DNA of 64,000 bases from Ochromonas danica (GCA_015146655.1 VKHL01000044.1:1-64000), one strand, 5' to 3'; shown: positions 21,243 through 34,300, numbered from the stretch's first letter. Notes: generated by a model from the sequence alone, not told the origin. Made by a program: numbers and translations.

Positions 21243-24200
21243 ATGGACAGCAATAATAATGAAGAAGCACGACTTGATACAAATGTCCTCGTAGCTGTAC
21301 GATGTCGACCATTAAGTACAAAAGAAAAAAATAATAATGAGCAAAGTTGTGTACGATTTCTATCTGATCAGATCATGTTAGTCAATCCCAGTGGGAATGG
21401 AGATGATCATAGCTTTGGCTTTGACTTGATCTTTGATGAACAATCTCAACAAGATCAAGTCTGGAAAGAAGTGGGGTTGCCCATTCTCAACAAAGCTTTA
21501 GCAGGATATAATGGAACGATCTTCGCCTATGGTCAAACAGGATCTGGAAAGACCTGGTCGATGCAAGGTGGAGATGGAGATCTAAAAGGGATCATTCCTC
21601 GTATGAATGCTTCAATCTTTGAACGCATTTCAGATGAAAAACAACGCCGACCAACAGTCCAATTCTTGGTTACCGTTTCTTATTTTGAGATCTACAATGA
21701 AGTCATCTTTGATCTATTAGATCCTACTGATCGCAAAAAGCGTTCTAAGGGTGGTTTAGAGATTAAAGAACATCCTGCCTTGGGTGTTTACGTGAAGGTG
21801 ATGATTCTCTTATCCTTATCTTGAGATTTGATGTGATGCCTTGTAATAGTTGAATTATGTGCCGAATCGACTTGTAGGGATTGCAAGAAATTGTTACAGA
21901 GAATGCTTCTCAACTGGAATCAATCATTGATCAAGGAATGAAGCATCGTACTGTGGCTTCAACGCAAATGAATGCTGATTCTTCTCGTTCGCACAGTGTC
22001 TTTGTTGTCTCTATTCATCAAAAAGATGAAACAAAAGCAGGAGGAAACGTCTTCGCAAAGATGAATCTGGTTGATCTTGCCGGAAGTGAACGTGTCAAAA
22101 GCACAGGGGCAACAGGGGCGACTTTGAAAGAAGGCGCAAATATCAATAAGTCTCTTTCTGCTTTAGGAAACGTCATTAATGCCCTTGTTGAGTGTTCGAA
22201 AGGGAAAAGTACTTTCATTCCTTATCGTAACTCCAAATTAACCCGCGTGTTACAAGAATCGTTGGGCGGTAATTCGATCACCTCTATGTTGGCTGCTTTG
22301 TCTCCAGCAGCTTGTAACTTCGAGGAAACATTGAGTACACTCAAATACGCCAATCGAGCAAAGGCGATTAAGGTATGGTTTAATCCTCACTATTTGGTGG
22401 TCAGTACTCATCTTTTCATGATTACAGGTAAAAGCGGTAAAAAATGAGGAAGCTACTCAAATTAATCGCCTTCAAGAAGAAATTCGTCTCTTGAAAGAGA
22501 AGCTTCAGCAGCAGCAACAGCAGGGTCCGGATGAAAGTAGTGGATTGGAAATTGACGACAAAGCTCGAACAAAGTTAAAGGAGCTCGAAGAAGCCGCACG
22601 CAATACCTGGGAGCAAAAGGCCCAACTTTCCTCTCAATATGAACATGAGCGCACGCAGTTGTTGGCAGAGCAGCAATATGCATATCGTCAGTTGGAATTA
22701 GCAAAAGAAAAGGCTTGGTCTTTGTTGGTTCGAAAAGAGCAAATGGATAGTGTGTTGGTATATATGAAAGAGTGTATTCAAACTTATCTTCAAAGTACTG
22801 ATCCGACCACTGAGAAGAATGGTGAACAGCAAGCTACTGGAGACGCCGTGCGCTCTAACGTAACCCATAAGCCCTTAGTTTCCCAATTGAGCGCGGACGA
22901 TATTGGCAAGCACCTGGAAACATTGGTGAATAGTTTCTCTGTGGCTACATGGGATTTCAATCAGCTCAACCTGGTGGTAGATGGCTGGCTCTCGTCACTG
23001 CAACAGCTAGTGCAGCAAGAACAGAGTGCTAAGGATGAATATTTAATGCTCACGATGATTAAGACTGCATTATCCACCGATATACAATCGCTAAGCAAGG
23101 TAAGTTCACATTATATTTTCGTTGTTGGTCAATTTCATATTTTATTTTTCTCTTTGGCCCGTTTTTAGCTTCGTATTAATTCCTCAAAAGCAATGGATCA
23201 ACCCTATCTTGTTAATTTGCTTGAACAAGCGAAGGAGAAACTACTTTCCCTTGTGGATGGCCTTCCTAGATTGCTCAATGTTCAAAGCCTAGTCATTCAG
23301 CTGTTTAGTCGCCTCAACAATCAGTATCAACGCATTCACAGTGCTTTTCATGAAGGTATGAGCAAGCGACAGCAACAAGGCGTCATCGATAGTGGCGCAG
23401 AAAGTGTTAATGAAATATCGAAATGTTTGGCTTTGTTGTTGACTCAAATTGACAAGCAAAGTGGAAACTACATGCAAACCGTTGATCAAACTCGAAGGGT
23501 GCTTCTTGATCATAGCCTCTTGAGGCAAGAAATAGACTATGAGCTATCATTTTATGACTCTCATGTGGAAAAACTTCGCAAGGACAATGATGATCTCCCG
23601 GATAAGAGTTCTATGCAGAGCATCAACAAGTTATTAGCCTCTTGTCGTCAAGCTCAAGGGATCGTAGTGAAATTAGATCAAGAGTATTCTGTTGCCAAAA
23701 ATGACTTGGACGAAACTTCATCAAATAATAATGAGCCTCCTGCTTTCCACCAGCAATCCCCAAGTTCAGTCGCTGTTTCGAGGTCAAACAGCATCAGGAA
23801 TTCCCCTCCCCGTCCGGTTGTCGTACCTTTGTCCTGTGCTACTTTGCGCTCCATGGTTGGTCGGTTAAATTTACCTTGCGGCATATCTTGGCAGAAAATA
23901 CTAAGTAGTGCATCAGTCAATGATTTGAATTCTCTGGTAGCTATGACAGAGCATGCATTAGCGGACATAATATCGTGGGAAAAGCTCCTAGGTACAAAGC
24001 ATCAGCCGGGAAAATTGTTAAGCAGACCACCCGTGCGCTTTCTCTTCGATCTTATTCAACATTTAGTCAATACTGTTACAATGGAGTCGGGGAAGGGCAA
24101 TCAGCTTCCACTGACCCCTCTTGCAAGTAATATCGATGAAATGCTAGGTGAGGCTTACAGTCGTGTTTACAAGTACAGCACGTAATGTACATACTTTGAT

Positions 24201-25881
24201 ATAGGGAGCACTAATTGGCAAGCCAGTACAGTGGAAGACATGCTGCTTCCATTAACTGCAGATTGGGCAGAAGTTAGTGCTTCGAAAGAGTCCAAGCTTG
24301 CCTACATGGAGAAGGTATACAGATCATTTGTTGCTTTGTAGCATTTCAGTTAAGAATATGCTTGACTTTTATTGATTTTTGTTTTCCCAGCTGCTTCGAT
24401 TTGTCTGCTTATGTGGAGGTGGTGATGCCATAACAACAGCAGTTAACATTGTCACTGGCAGTCGCCCAGAGCTATCCAATTCATTTTTGCAGCAGTTGGC
24501 ATTGATCATATATGCACTGCAACGGCATTTCCAACCAGAGCGAAGTGAGCAAGCCCAACCGCCTCAACAAATTCAAGATCTCAACTCCAAAACTGAAGAC
24601 TTAACACGTGGCTTAACTGGGTCAAAGGCCTTCAAGGAAGTCTCATTAATCACTGATCAGGCGGTGTCCAATTATCTGCAATCCATGAAGTTATTGGTGG
24701 AAGAAATGGCTTCGATGGTGAAAGCTGTGGCTGCATTCGAACAGAGTTTGCGTGTCTTTCGTCAAGAACAGCAGAAGAAGACGATGGAGAGCTTAGCGCA
24801 AGAGAAGGCTCAACTCGCTGCTGCGCTGGCTTCAGAAAAACAATCTCTTCTCTCCAACAATCAATCTTTGTCAGAGCAAATTCTTGTGTATCAAAGTCAA
24901 TTGGAAGAGATGAAGCACTTGCTTGATAAAGAAGCACAGTACAGTGCCACCTTGGAAGAAATTCGTGACAATCTTCAAAAAGAACAGAGCAAATTGCAAC
25001 AAGAGCTGCTTGACAAAGAAAGTCAAGTAAACAAGCTTTCATCTCAACTGTTCAAATGCGAAGCAGTCATGGAAAAGGATAAATTGACGATCAATAATAT
25101 GCAAAGTAGCTTGGAGAGCTATCAACAATCCATAGAAGACATGAAATCTTCATTGGCGGAGTATCAGTCTTTGGATGCTCAGTATCGGAATGAAAAAGAA
25201 GAAGCCAATAGCAATCTTACTGTTCTTACGGAGGAAAGAGATGCTGCGCGTCAGCATGAAGAAGAATTATTCGAACAGCTCACTGAAGTTACAACGAATT
25301 TGGAAAGTCTTCAAGAGTCATACATTCGTATCAATGATCGCTGCAATGATCTATTTGATGAGAACATGGAACTCAAAGAGGAACTTAGCCAGCTACGGGA
25401 AACTCTGTTGACCACGCAGCGCGAGTACCTGCATCGCGATGTTTATAAGCAGTCGGGAACTAATGAAGGTAGTCATGACGTCCAGCCAACTCTTCAATAT
25501 TCAGCTGATGTAAAATCTTCGCTGGATGTGAGTGTTCGGAGTACTGGAGAAGCCTCTCCTCAGAGTTCCTCCATCCTGAAGGAGAGCAAAAAGTCCTCCA
25601 GTAAGCCTGTTTCATCACCTCAGCGAGTACCTCCTCAACCAGCCACACTTCCGCAGAGCAATATACATATGGAAACAGTTCAGATGACGCATTTGACGCA
25701 CCCCAATCCACCTGTCTCTTCAGTTCCCCACACGCAAGAAGTATATGACCCTTCCGCCCATGACTCGTTGAATTTATCCTCCTCTTTTGTGAAGGATTCA
25801 ATTCAGCATGACATAGCAGAGAAGAAGATATCACCCGATGGTGGTGCTGACGATGATTACCAAGAAGACTTCGATAACTAA
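21243..25881 (+). CDS. Kinesin with N-terminal motor and long coiled coil (6 exons)
   Basis: Kinesins move cargo or organise microtubules using ATP. Exons are 21243-21797, 21878-22372, 22428-23099, 23169-24147, 24205-24314 and 24391-25881, all with GT-AG introns, giving 1,433 aa. The motor domain occupies residues about 10-350: P-loop [11 protein letters not shown], switch [12 protein letters not shown], switch [14 protein letters not shown], and the C-terminal [16 protein letters not shown] and [11 protein letters not shown] neck entry. An N-terminal motor followed by a neck implies plus-end-directed movement. Residues about 360-1250 are mainly coiled coil with Gln-rich segments, densest from about residue 1050. 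The tail is Ser/Pro-rich and ends in an acidic [10 protein letters not shown]. No FHA or PH domain was seen, so assignment to kinesin-3 or another class is open. A flagellar or transport role is possible but not shown. Confidence 0.93.
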
Positions 25882-26083
25882 CAATCATCGCATACCAAGA
25901 ATTACATAGTATTAATTACAGTATACCTCTCTTTTTCTCTTCTATGCATGCTATATCAGCTCATGATTTGATAGTTAAGGCGCAATCAAGAAAGATGCTC
26001 TCATTTCTTTTAATCTAATGCAACGCTAAATTAGATCTCATGTCATACAACCGACAGTTCTATCAACTCATGTCTTATATGGA

Positions 26084-27317
26084 TTAGACATCCTTCCATC
26101 GAAGGCGAGGAAGGCGATCCGCATTAACTTCTCCAGGAGGTAGTTGGCGATGCTGGAAGAAATTGTCGATGATATTTGCCATCTCTTGACCCATAGTGCG
26201 ATAACTAACTTCAGTGACACCAGCAACATGCGGAGTAATGACCACTCTTGGATGGTTCAAAAAGGGGTTGTTTTCGATGGGAATAGGTTCCGTGTGGAAG
26301 ACATCCAAACCCAAGCCAGCCAAGTGGCCTGATTGTAGAGCATGGTAAACATCAGCATAATTAAGCAGTCCTCCCTATTAAGATCAGCATCACATCATTT
26401 CCCAATCCCATCATAAAAGTCATGGTTATCAATCCAAAGCATGTAAATAGAAGTAGTGAAGAGTCAGAAAGAGCAGGGTAACTTACTCGAGCCACGTTGA
26501 TCAACAAAGCACCGCGTTGGAAACGATGCAGGAAGGCAGCATCCACCAGACCAATTGATTCAGCATTCTGGCTAATACACATAAAGACTACATCCATATC
26601 AAACAGTTCTGGACGATATTGGAAGGTGACAACATCGATAAAGGTCACACGGTCATCATCAATCTGATGATTTGATGGATTCTGGCGAGACCTTGTCACA
26701 ACAACCACCTCCTCCACACCTAAGGCCAATACACGAGACAACAAAGCTTTACCAATAGCACCATATCCAAATATAAGCACTTTTGACTTGTACAGAGTAC
26801 GTCCTAAAGGATAACCAAGACGACCTTGTTGCAAAGAAGTTTGTAATGCAGGAAGATCGCGTAATAAAGCCATGGAGAGCAGAAGACAATGCTCAGCACA
26901 AGATTCTGCATTACCATTGCCAAGACTTGGAATACGAGCAACAAGAACATCTCTCTCAGTTGCACTTTCAATATCCACACCTTCTAATCCAACCCCAAAT
27001 TGGACGATCAAACGAAGGCAATCAGCACGTTTTAGTATAGTAGGTGTAATACGAGTCATCAATGGTACTAAGACATCAGCACTAGGTAGATGATAGGAGA
27101 GATCATCATCATTCTGGCATTGAATGACTTCATAGGCAGGTGAGAGCTTTGCTAGACTAGCTTTGGTGAAGTCATAGCCTGCAGGGAAATGTGGCCCACA
27201 GAATACCACTTTCCTTGCTGTTGCTATTGCTGCTCTCTGCTGGGATAAGACTCCATGACAAGAGTTCAAAGCACGCTTGATGAAAGGTTGTCGAGTCAGT
27301 CGAGTCGTCAGTCTCAT
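26084..27317 (-). CDS. D-isomer-specific 2-hydroxyacid dehydrogenase (mitochondrial-type leader)
   Basis: This NAD(P)-dependent family interconverts 2-oxoacids and D-2-hydroxyacids (phosphoglycerate, glycerate and glyoxylate/hydroxypyruvate enzymes). Two exons, 27317-26487 and 26374-26084, give 373 aa. The Rossmann motif is LIFGYGAIGKALLSRV. The substrate/cofactor Arg lies in LLINVARGGLLN, which is formed across the splice junction. The catalytic Glu is in LGLDVFHTEP and the His in VVITPHVAGVT. Substrate specificity cannot be read. The N-terminus MRLTTRLTRQPFIKRALNS is Arg-rich, with no acidic residue, and fits a mitochondrial presequence. It lies head to head with the KDPG-aldolase-like gene, 192 bp between starts, so co-regulation is possible. 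Confidence 0.9.
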
Positions 27318-27509
27318 CTCTTTGTTATTCAATTCTTCTTATTCCAGTTCTGACTGTCTTGATTTGAAGGGGATTTCCGGAGCTAGTCTAGATATCCAGA
27401 TCAGTTTGGGTATCTGGCTCTCTAGAATAATTAATGAATTTCTCAAGTATTAATGAATTGCATTATTTCCGTGATGCACGCATGATCTGATGGATAGCTG
27501 ATTTCCATT
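27318..27509. promoter_or_regulatory. Short bidirectional promoter candidate
   Basis: 192 bp separate the ATGs of two divergent metabolic genes. The segment is AT-rich. A near-palindromic stretch around 27387-27425 repeats CTAGATATCCAGATC-like and GGTATCTGGCTC-like sequences. The regulatory role is inferred from position. Confidence 0.4.
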
Positions 27510-28313
27510 ATGTTGATCTCCTCTATTGCAATACTACTCTTCTACTTCATACTTTGTTGTGATAGTAAGACAGCCTTTCTTTCTTCTTCACGTTTTCTGG
27601 CACCAGTCTTCCATCATGTCTCTCTGAACCATGTGGAGGGTCTGGCTGGAGACATTCTGCCTGCCCTACGCTGCTGCTCCCTCTCGCTCCGACATCCAGA
27701 GTCAATACATAGTCTACAATGTCTACTAGACTACAAGCAAAGGCTTGGTCTGCAGACCTTCATTGGCGCATCAACTGTCCTCCACGCTGACCAGGTGAAC
27801 TAGTACATATGATAATAGAGGGGTCACCCGCCAAATCATTATTGCTGACTGATATTGACTTTCTCTTATCAGGTTGATAGATTAGCAAACTATGGTGTAT
27901 CCTTCATCAGTACGACACATCCCATCCCCGAAGTGGGCCAAGCAGCACAGCGACACGGTCTTCCTTGGCTTTGCGGCGCCACCACATGGACTGATTGCCT
28001 ACAAGGACTAGCTTTTGGAGCAACTGCACTGAAGATCTACCCTTACTCTTCCATAGGTATGACAGCCTTGAAAGACCTCATCCATCTGGTGAGAACACAG
28101 ACCCCTCAACAGTCTACAACAGCGACAAAGCCGTTAATCATTGTAGCGGGTGGAATCCAATTGCAAGACTTCCATGCACTATTAGCTTTAGATATTGATG
28201 CTCTTTTAATAGGATTGGATATGCGCCATTATACACTTTCTTCAGCAAGAGAGCATATAGTGGAAGCACAGACAAGATTTACACAATCCCTCATGATGAA
28301 GTCATCCCAATAA
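27510..28313 (+). CDS. KDPG/KHG aldolase-like protein with plastid-type leader
   Basis: The fold is that of class I 2-keto-3-deoxy-6-phosphogluconate aldolases, which split KDPG to pyruvate and glyceraldehyde 3-phosphate in the Entner-Doudoroff pathway. Exons 27510-27794 and 27873-28313 give 241 aa. After the leader, GASTVLHADQVDRL and the FISTTHPIPEVGQAA turn match the barrel strands where the family binds pyruvate. ATALKIYPYSS corresponds to the LKxFPA segment that carries the Schiff-base Lys. LIIVAGGIQLQDFHALL corresponds to the phosphate-binding Gly-rich loop. The N-terminus MLISSIAILLFYFILCC is a signal peptide, followed by SKTAFLSSSRF; a Phe just after the predicted cleavage site is the ochrophyte plastid signal. 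Exact substrate is not certain. Confidence 0.75.
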
Positions 28314-28400
28314 CACTAGTAGGGCATGATTATTGGATGTTATCATATAGATATGTTTTGTTTGTTTGTTGGTGTTTGTTTGTTTCTGTGCTCTCTATTG

Positions 28401-30828
28401 TTAAGGTCGTTTTAAGAAACTCTCTCCATTTTCTACATCTGCTGAACTTTGTCTTGTATAACGACTTTGATCAAGACGACTCTTAACATCTTGTGCACTT
28501 GTTTGACGATAGACTTCAGTACGTAGATCAGATAAGAAGACAGCACGACCAGAATGATCTTCATTAGTCGCTCCTTTCCCATTATCACCTTCTGTCTTAG
28601 CAAGAAGACGCTGTTTCTTCTTGTCCAGTAGGTCAGCATCCATAGTCATCTCAGCAAGTCGTGCTAGTCGCTCTTCTTCTGTCATGGACTGTGTAGCTGA
28701 ATTGCGTTGACTAGCAGCTAGTTTAGCTTGTCTCTCAGCCTCACGAAGTTCTTCCTTTCGTCGAAGAAGATCAGGACGAGGACCCAAATAGTTCTTCTCT
28801 TCATGATGGTCAGCATGGGAGGATTGCTTGGCACGTATTAAGCCATAGCGCTTGTTGGAAGAGTCGTTGCCATCGCTATTGCTATGATGATTATCATTTG
28901 AACTGTTGTTGCGATGGTAGTCGGCAGGCCGTCTTTCATTGTCACTGTGACTATGACTTCTTGATCGTGATCGCTTGCGAGACTCTCTGCGCCCATCTCG
29001 ACTATCGGACCTGTCATTTCTTCTTCTTCCATCATCATCCCGTGTAGCACTACGATAGTCATCACGACGATCTGATGATCTCTCTTTTCTTCTTCTTCCA
29101 TCATCATCACGTGTAGTATTGCGATAGTCGTCATCTCGACTATCGGACCTGTCCTTTCTTCTTCTTTCACCATCATCACGTGTAGTATTGTGATAGTCAT
29201 CATGACGATCTGATGATCTCTCTTTTCTTCTTCTTCCATCATCATCACGTGTTGTTGTTGTGGTATGATAGTCATCAACACGGCTAGTAGAGTATCTTGA
29301 GTTAGCAATACGATCAACTCCTTCATTACTATGTCTCTCTCGAATATCATCTGCTCGTCTTCTCTCGGTTGTATTCTTCTCATACTGTCTACGATTATCA
29401 TCCTTATCATCGTCATCATAGTCACCCACTCTCCTGGCTTTAGCCTTGTTGTCACGCACACTGTCGGCATCATCTTCCTCACCACTGGAACTACTAGAAT
29501 CATCCTTTTCCTCCTTCTTACGCTTATTACTCTTCTTGCTTTCTTTCTTCTCCTTCTTTAATCGTTTCTTTAACTCTTTCTTAGCTTTCTTGCGTTGTTC
29601 TTTCATTTCATCTATTGTAGCTAATTCTTTTGATAAAGTAGCACGAATTCGTTCCATTTTAATAGGATTGGAGATAATGATATCACGTTTCTTCTTTTCT
29701 TCTTGTTTAATTAAGAGGAAAGGATCTTCATGCATACGTGTAAATGTGTCATTCTTACTAGCAACTTTGCTCATCCAGGAATTGTCAGTCTTCGAGGAAA
29801 GTTGAGCAGCTGTATTATAAGACAATAGTAGAGGTTAGCTAGTCAAATACAGTCGAAATATGTGTGTGATGATATCATGCATGTGTTTACTATGTGCACA
29901 ATATATTATTGTGTCTAGTGTATGGATAACCCTGACTATATACACATGTCTAGTATATGTATGTACTACAGGGTCAGCATGTAGCGAGAGAGTCAATGAA
30001 TGGATAGACTCTGTCTACTATACCTTTACACATCAAATGTCTGGTGTATGTATGTACTACAGGATCAGTATGTAGTGCGAGAGTCAATGTATGGATATAG
30101 ACTATGTCTACTATAATTATACACATCAAATATCTAGTGTATGTATGTACAGTCAGCCCTACGTAGCGTACTGAACTATGGGTCAATACGTAGCGAGGAG
30201 AGAGTCAATGAATGGATAGATTCTGTCTACTTCAACTATACAGTATACATCACATGTCTAGGATGTCTAGTGTATGTACGATAGAATATAGAAATACATC
30301 ACATCATATCTCTTTGTAATTCTTACCTGGTAATCCTAATTCAAAGGTCTTGCTTTCTTGTGGTTTATAAATCTTTCCTAATAAATACTCTTCTGCTGCT
30401 TTTTGTTGTTGGGATGCTTGGGATGCAGCGGGTCCTTCATACATCCAATCCATAGAACTATCGACACTGTGATGAACTGTTCCTTGACTTTGAGCTTGAA
30501 GTTGTCGTAATTCTTGGATTTGTCGTTCTTCTTCTAATTGTTTTTGTAATTCCAATAATTTCTTTTCTTCTTGTTCTGCTTTTTGTTCTGCAAGCCAAAC
30601 TTTTTCCACATTCTATTATTATAACCATTGTTGTGAGTGTTAAATAGTGTTGTCATGAACAACAATAGCAGTATGGTTATTGGACAGTCAATGTCATGTC
30701 ATGAATGTCAATGTCAGTGAAAGTGTCAGTGTCAGTGTTTGTGTTAGGAATTCGAGACAGGAAAGAGAACTTACCTTGAGATTGGAAGTATGCCAACTTT
30801 TCTTAGAAAGAAAGGATAAGCCAGGCAT
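28401..30828 (-). CDS. CWC25: Pre-mRNA-splicing factor CWC25 homologue
   Basis: Cwc25 joins the activated spliceosome after Prp2 action and promotes the first transesterification. Three exons, 30828-30775 (54 nt), 30612-30327 and 29809-28401, give 582 aa. The conserved N-terminus is read across the first junction: LSFLSKKSWHTSNLK then NVEKVWLAEQKAEQEEKK. Next comes DSSMDWMYEGP and EEYLLGK, the family's WMY-G and YLLG motifs. The third exon adds a Lys/Glu-rich helix and an RS/RD-rich region made of four 23-residue repeats. The C-terminus is charged. The third exon's start agrees with the splice phase, so the ATG at 30828 is firm. The second intron carries a 92-bp minisatellite. Confidence 0.9.
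28960..29265. repeat. 69-bp coding tandem repeat in CWC25
   Basis: Four copies beginning near 29029, 29098, 29167 and 29236, each encoding a 23-residue DDGRRRKERS..DDY unit. Adjacent copies alternate between two variants (one with CGACGATCTGATGATC, one with CTCGACTATCGGACC), so the real unit is a 138-bp dimer. Confidence 0.75.
29947..30270. repeat. 92-bp minisatellite inside CWC25 intron 2
   Basis: Units start near 29947, 30039, 30131 and about 30255-30264, each with TCTAGTGTATGTATGTAC, a GTAGCGAGAGAGTCAATG-like core and TCTGTCTAC. Copies have diverged by substitutions and small indels. Contained entirely within the intron at 29810-30326. Confidence 0.75.
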
Positions 30829-31328
30829 GGTATATGTTTCTTTTGGGTTGTTATTTCTTTTCCTTGATCGACTGTGAGATGAATTGATTGTTGTTGGTTG
30901 GTCATGCCCGTCAAATCCCAGAAAATGCAGAGTGGACGTGCATTTTGGACCCAGAAAATGTGGGATCAAGCCGAAAAACCCGAAGTTTGATAGAAATTTG
31001 AAACTGAGCACAAGAGAAAATTAAAGAGCTTTGCTATCCACTCTCGGCTCTGTATTAACAAACTCTGTGTTAATAATCCACCATAGGATGTAAGTCGTAA
31101 ACCACTATAAATATATAGTCGTGCATTCCAAATGGTGTCCCGTATCATCATGTCCCACGACAGTCTGCTGACTCACGTGTCACATACGACAATTTTTAAA
31201 AGACAATTGCAATTATGGGTATTTAAATTTATCTGTTTAGACTTTGCTACAGTTGCGCGGTGATATGCAAGCCAATAAAATCTTATCGAATCTAAAGTAA
31301 AGTTCACGGGCCAAGTAATACTTCAGCT
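30829..31328. other. Intergenic upstream of CWC25
   Basis: 500 bp between the CWC25 start and the 3' end of the P-type ATPase gene, both on the minus strand. It holds the CWC25 promoter by position. No ORF or RNA gene supported. Confidence 0.5.
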
Positions 31329-34300
31329 TTACCATGCCAACCAATTGTTGAGCCAATGCTCAGGGTAGGTACGAGTGAACCATTTCCTGCCTTCTGTGTA
31401 TCCCCACAATGCAGCGGTTACCCAGAGCGAGGCATAGAGGATCTCCAGAGACATGGGGTTGCGAGCTTGGACGACATAACGAATTCCCGGACAGTAAACA
31501 ACAAAACAAGCTAAAGCGATGGCTATCACTACACCATAGTTGGTCACTTTATTGGTAAAGAAACCATGAGTGAAGATGGACACTGTGCAAGTACGGCAAA
31601 CCCACACGTGAGCAGCCTGTCCAATCACAATCATTAGATACCATCCAGCATAAACTGACTGTAAGATGTGCAGCTGCTCGCGATTGTTGTAGACATCACC
31701 ATCATCCGTCACATAGTTCCAATGGTCCGTCTTGGGGAAGTACTTGTTATTGTTGCCGGCAACCTCGATGGCAGGGACATTATAGCGACCAAACGTACGG
31801 AAGAAGACAAACCAGCACGCTGCTGTAATAATCACACCAGCTTGACCATAGGCATAGAACAAAAGCTTGAATGATGTGAGGCGTTCTGTCTTGAGGTGGC
31901 GAGGAGGAACTTGCATAATGAGACTTTCTGCCTTCTCGAAGGCAAAGGATGTGGCGGGAACCAGTTCTGTGAGGAGATCAACGCAAAGACAGAGCAATGA
32001 GCCCATTGGTTGAGGAAAGCCAACATAACCCCACAGCAGCACAGGAATGACCTCAGGAGGAAGATGTGCCAAGGTATAGGCAATCGACTTCTTCAGATTC
32101 GCAAACAACAATCTACCTTCACGAATACCCACCACAATGGAAGCAAAGTTGTCATCCAATAGAACCACATCAGCTGCCTCTTTTGCCACAGAGCTACCGT
32201 TCATACCCATAGCAATACCAATAGCTGCCTGCTTGAGAGCTGGGGAGTCGTTCACACCATCCCCGGTCATTGCCGTCACATTACCAGCCTTCGTGAACTC
32301 CTTCACAATGGTCAACTTCTGCTCTGGAGAAGTTCTTGCAAAGACGATCTCAGGCTTCGCGATCAGCTTTTGCCAATCTTCTTCGGTCATCTTGGGGATC
32401 TCTCCTCCATGGACCACCACAGCTTTCACTTCATCGGGATTCACCTGATCAATCGGAACACCGCGCTCTTTTGCAAGCACGTCACGAGTGGGGAAGGTAA
32501 TCAAACCAATATTGCGAGCAATGGCTGCCGCTGTGAGGGGGTGATCTCCAGTCACCATAACCACCTTCACACCAGCTGTGTGGCAGTCTTTCACAGCTTG
32601 AGGAACTTCCTTGCGAGCAGGATCCATGAGCGTGATCAATCCAACAAACACCATGTCCTTCACAGGATTCTCAGTATCTTTGCCGATGAAGTCTGCACGG
32701 AGTCTTTCCTTGAACTTTGGATCAGCATCCATCATAGCTTCGAAGTCACCATTCAACGCCTTCATGCAAAAGCCAAGAACACGTTCACCATTACCACCGA
32801 AAGCCTCATAGGCACTCGTGTAGACAGAGGAGAAGTTTTCGTCCATGGGGACGATGACGCCTTCTTCATTCAGATAGCTGCTGCACTTGCCCAGCAAGAC
32901 ATCAGGGGCTCCTTTCAAGAAAACGATTTGCTTGCCATTTGCCGAACCCAGAGAATGAATAGACATCTGCCACTTGAAGGAAGAGTTGAAAGGGATCTCA
33001 TGCACTTTGCGATTGTTGCTGCGGAACTCCTCAATGTCTACTTGTTGAGAAATCTTCAGACAATCTCGACAGAAACGATACAAACCCAGCTCCGTTGCAT
33101 CTCCATTGGGAGCCAACTCGTCGCTGTCTTCCGACTTCTTCTCCAAAACCACACGAGAATTGAGAGCAGCGATCTCCAACAAACGAGATTGCTGGAAACT
33201 CAGACCCTGGGCAGAAAGGTCTCGAAAACCATCAGCCGTCATCGTGTTGTTGTGAGCCCAGGCATTGGCCACAGTCATTAGGTTGAGAGTCAAAGTTCCA
33301 GTCTTGTCCGTGCAAATACAAGTACAGCACCCCAAGGTTTCGATAATATCCAACTTCTTGACAAAGACATTGTGTTCGCGCATCTTCTCGGCGATAATGA
33401 ACAAACAGGCCGTGATGGTCGTGGGCAATCCCTGAGGAACGTTACCCACCATGATGACCACAAATCCGTTAATGAAGACCTGGATAGGATCCAATCCACG
33501 AGACAGACCCACGATGAAGACAGTTGCAGCTTGGCACAAAGCGAAGATGGTCAACACTTTCACGAAGTACTCGATATCCGCTTTCAACGTACTGACGGCC
33601 TTGTCAGCATCACCAGTCATTTCCACCATGGTGCCGATCAAAGTAGCATCACCCGTACGAATGACCACTGCATAGCAAGCACCATCAACAACCAAAGAGC
33701 CGTTAAAGATGATGTTCTTAGCTTCTAGAGCATGAGGATCAGCAGCGGTGACTTGACTGTCCACAGGCTCAGCCTCTCCAGTGATCATGGACTGATCCAC
33801 CTACATTATAGAAAGAAGAGGTGAATTTATCACTTCACAAAGAGAAGGCTCCATTGGACAACTAACCTTCATACTCTCGTTGAGGATGATACGACAGTCA
33901 GCAGGAACCTTGTCGCCTGATTTGATGCGGATGATATCACCTAAGACCAGATTGGCAGTATCCACAGACTTCATTTGGCCGTCACGGATGACGAGGGCCG
34001 CTGCTGGCACCATGGCACGGAACTGCTCCATCAAAGAGTCCGACTTGGCCTCTTGAGAATAGGTCTCATAGCAAGTGACCACCACGACGAGGAAGAGCAA
34101 CACACCGAGGTAGAGATTATCAAGGACCGACGTATTAACAATAAAGAGAATAATACAAAGTAGAGCCGTGATCTCCAAGAGAACCATGAGGGCACTCGTG
34201 AACTGCAGCAAGAACAACAACCACAAGGGAACTTTGGGTGGAGGAGTGAGGACGTTAGGTCCATACTCTTTCAGCAATTCTTCTGCAGCAGGTGTTGTCA

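Noticed and set aside
28838-29503. Met-rich open frame in another minus-strand frame
   Set aside because: It is an out-of-frame reading of the GAT/GAC-rich repeat region of CWC25.
32370-33281. Open plus-strand frame of about 300 codons
   Set aside because: It lies wholly antisense to the well-supported P-type ATPase and has no domain of its own.
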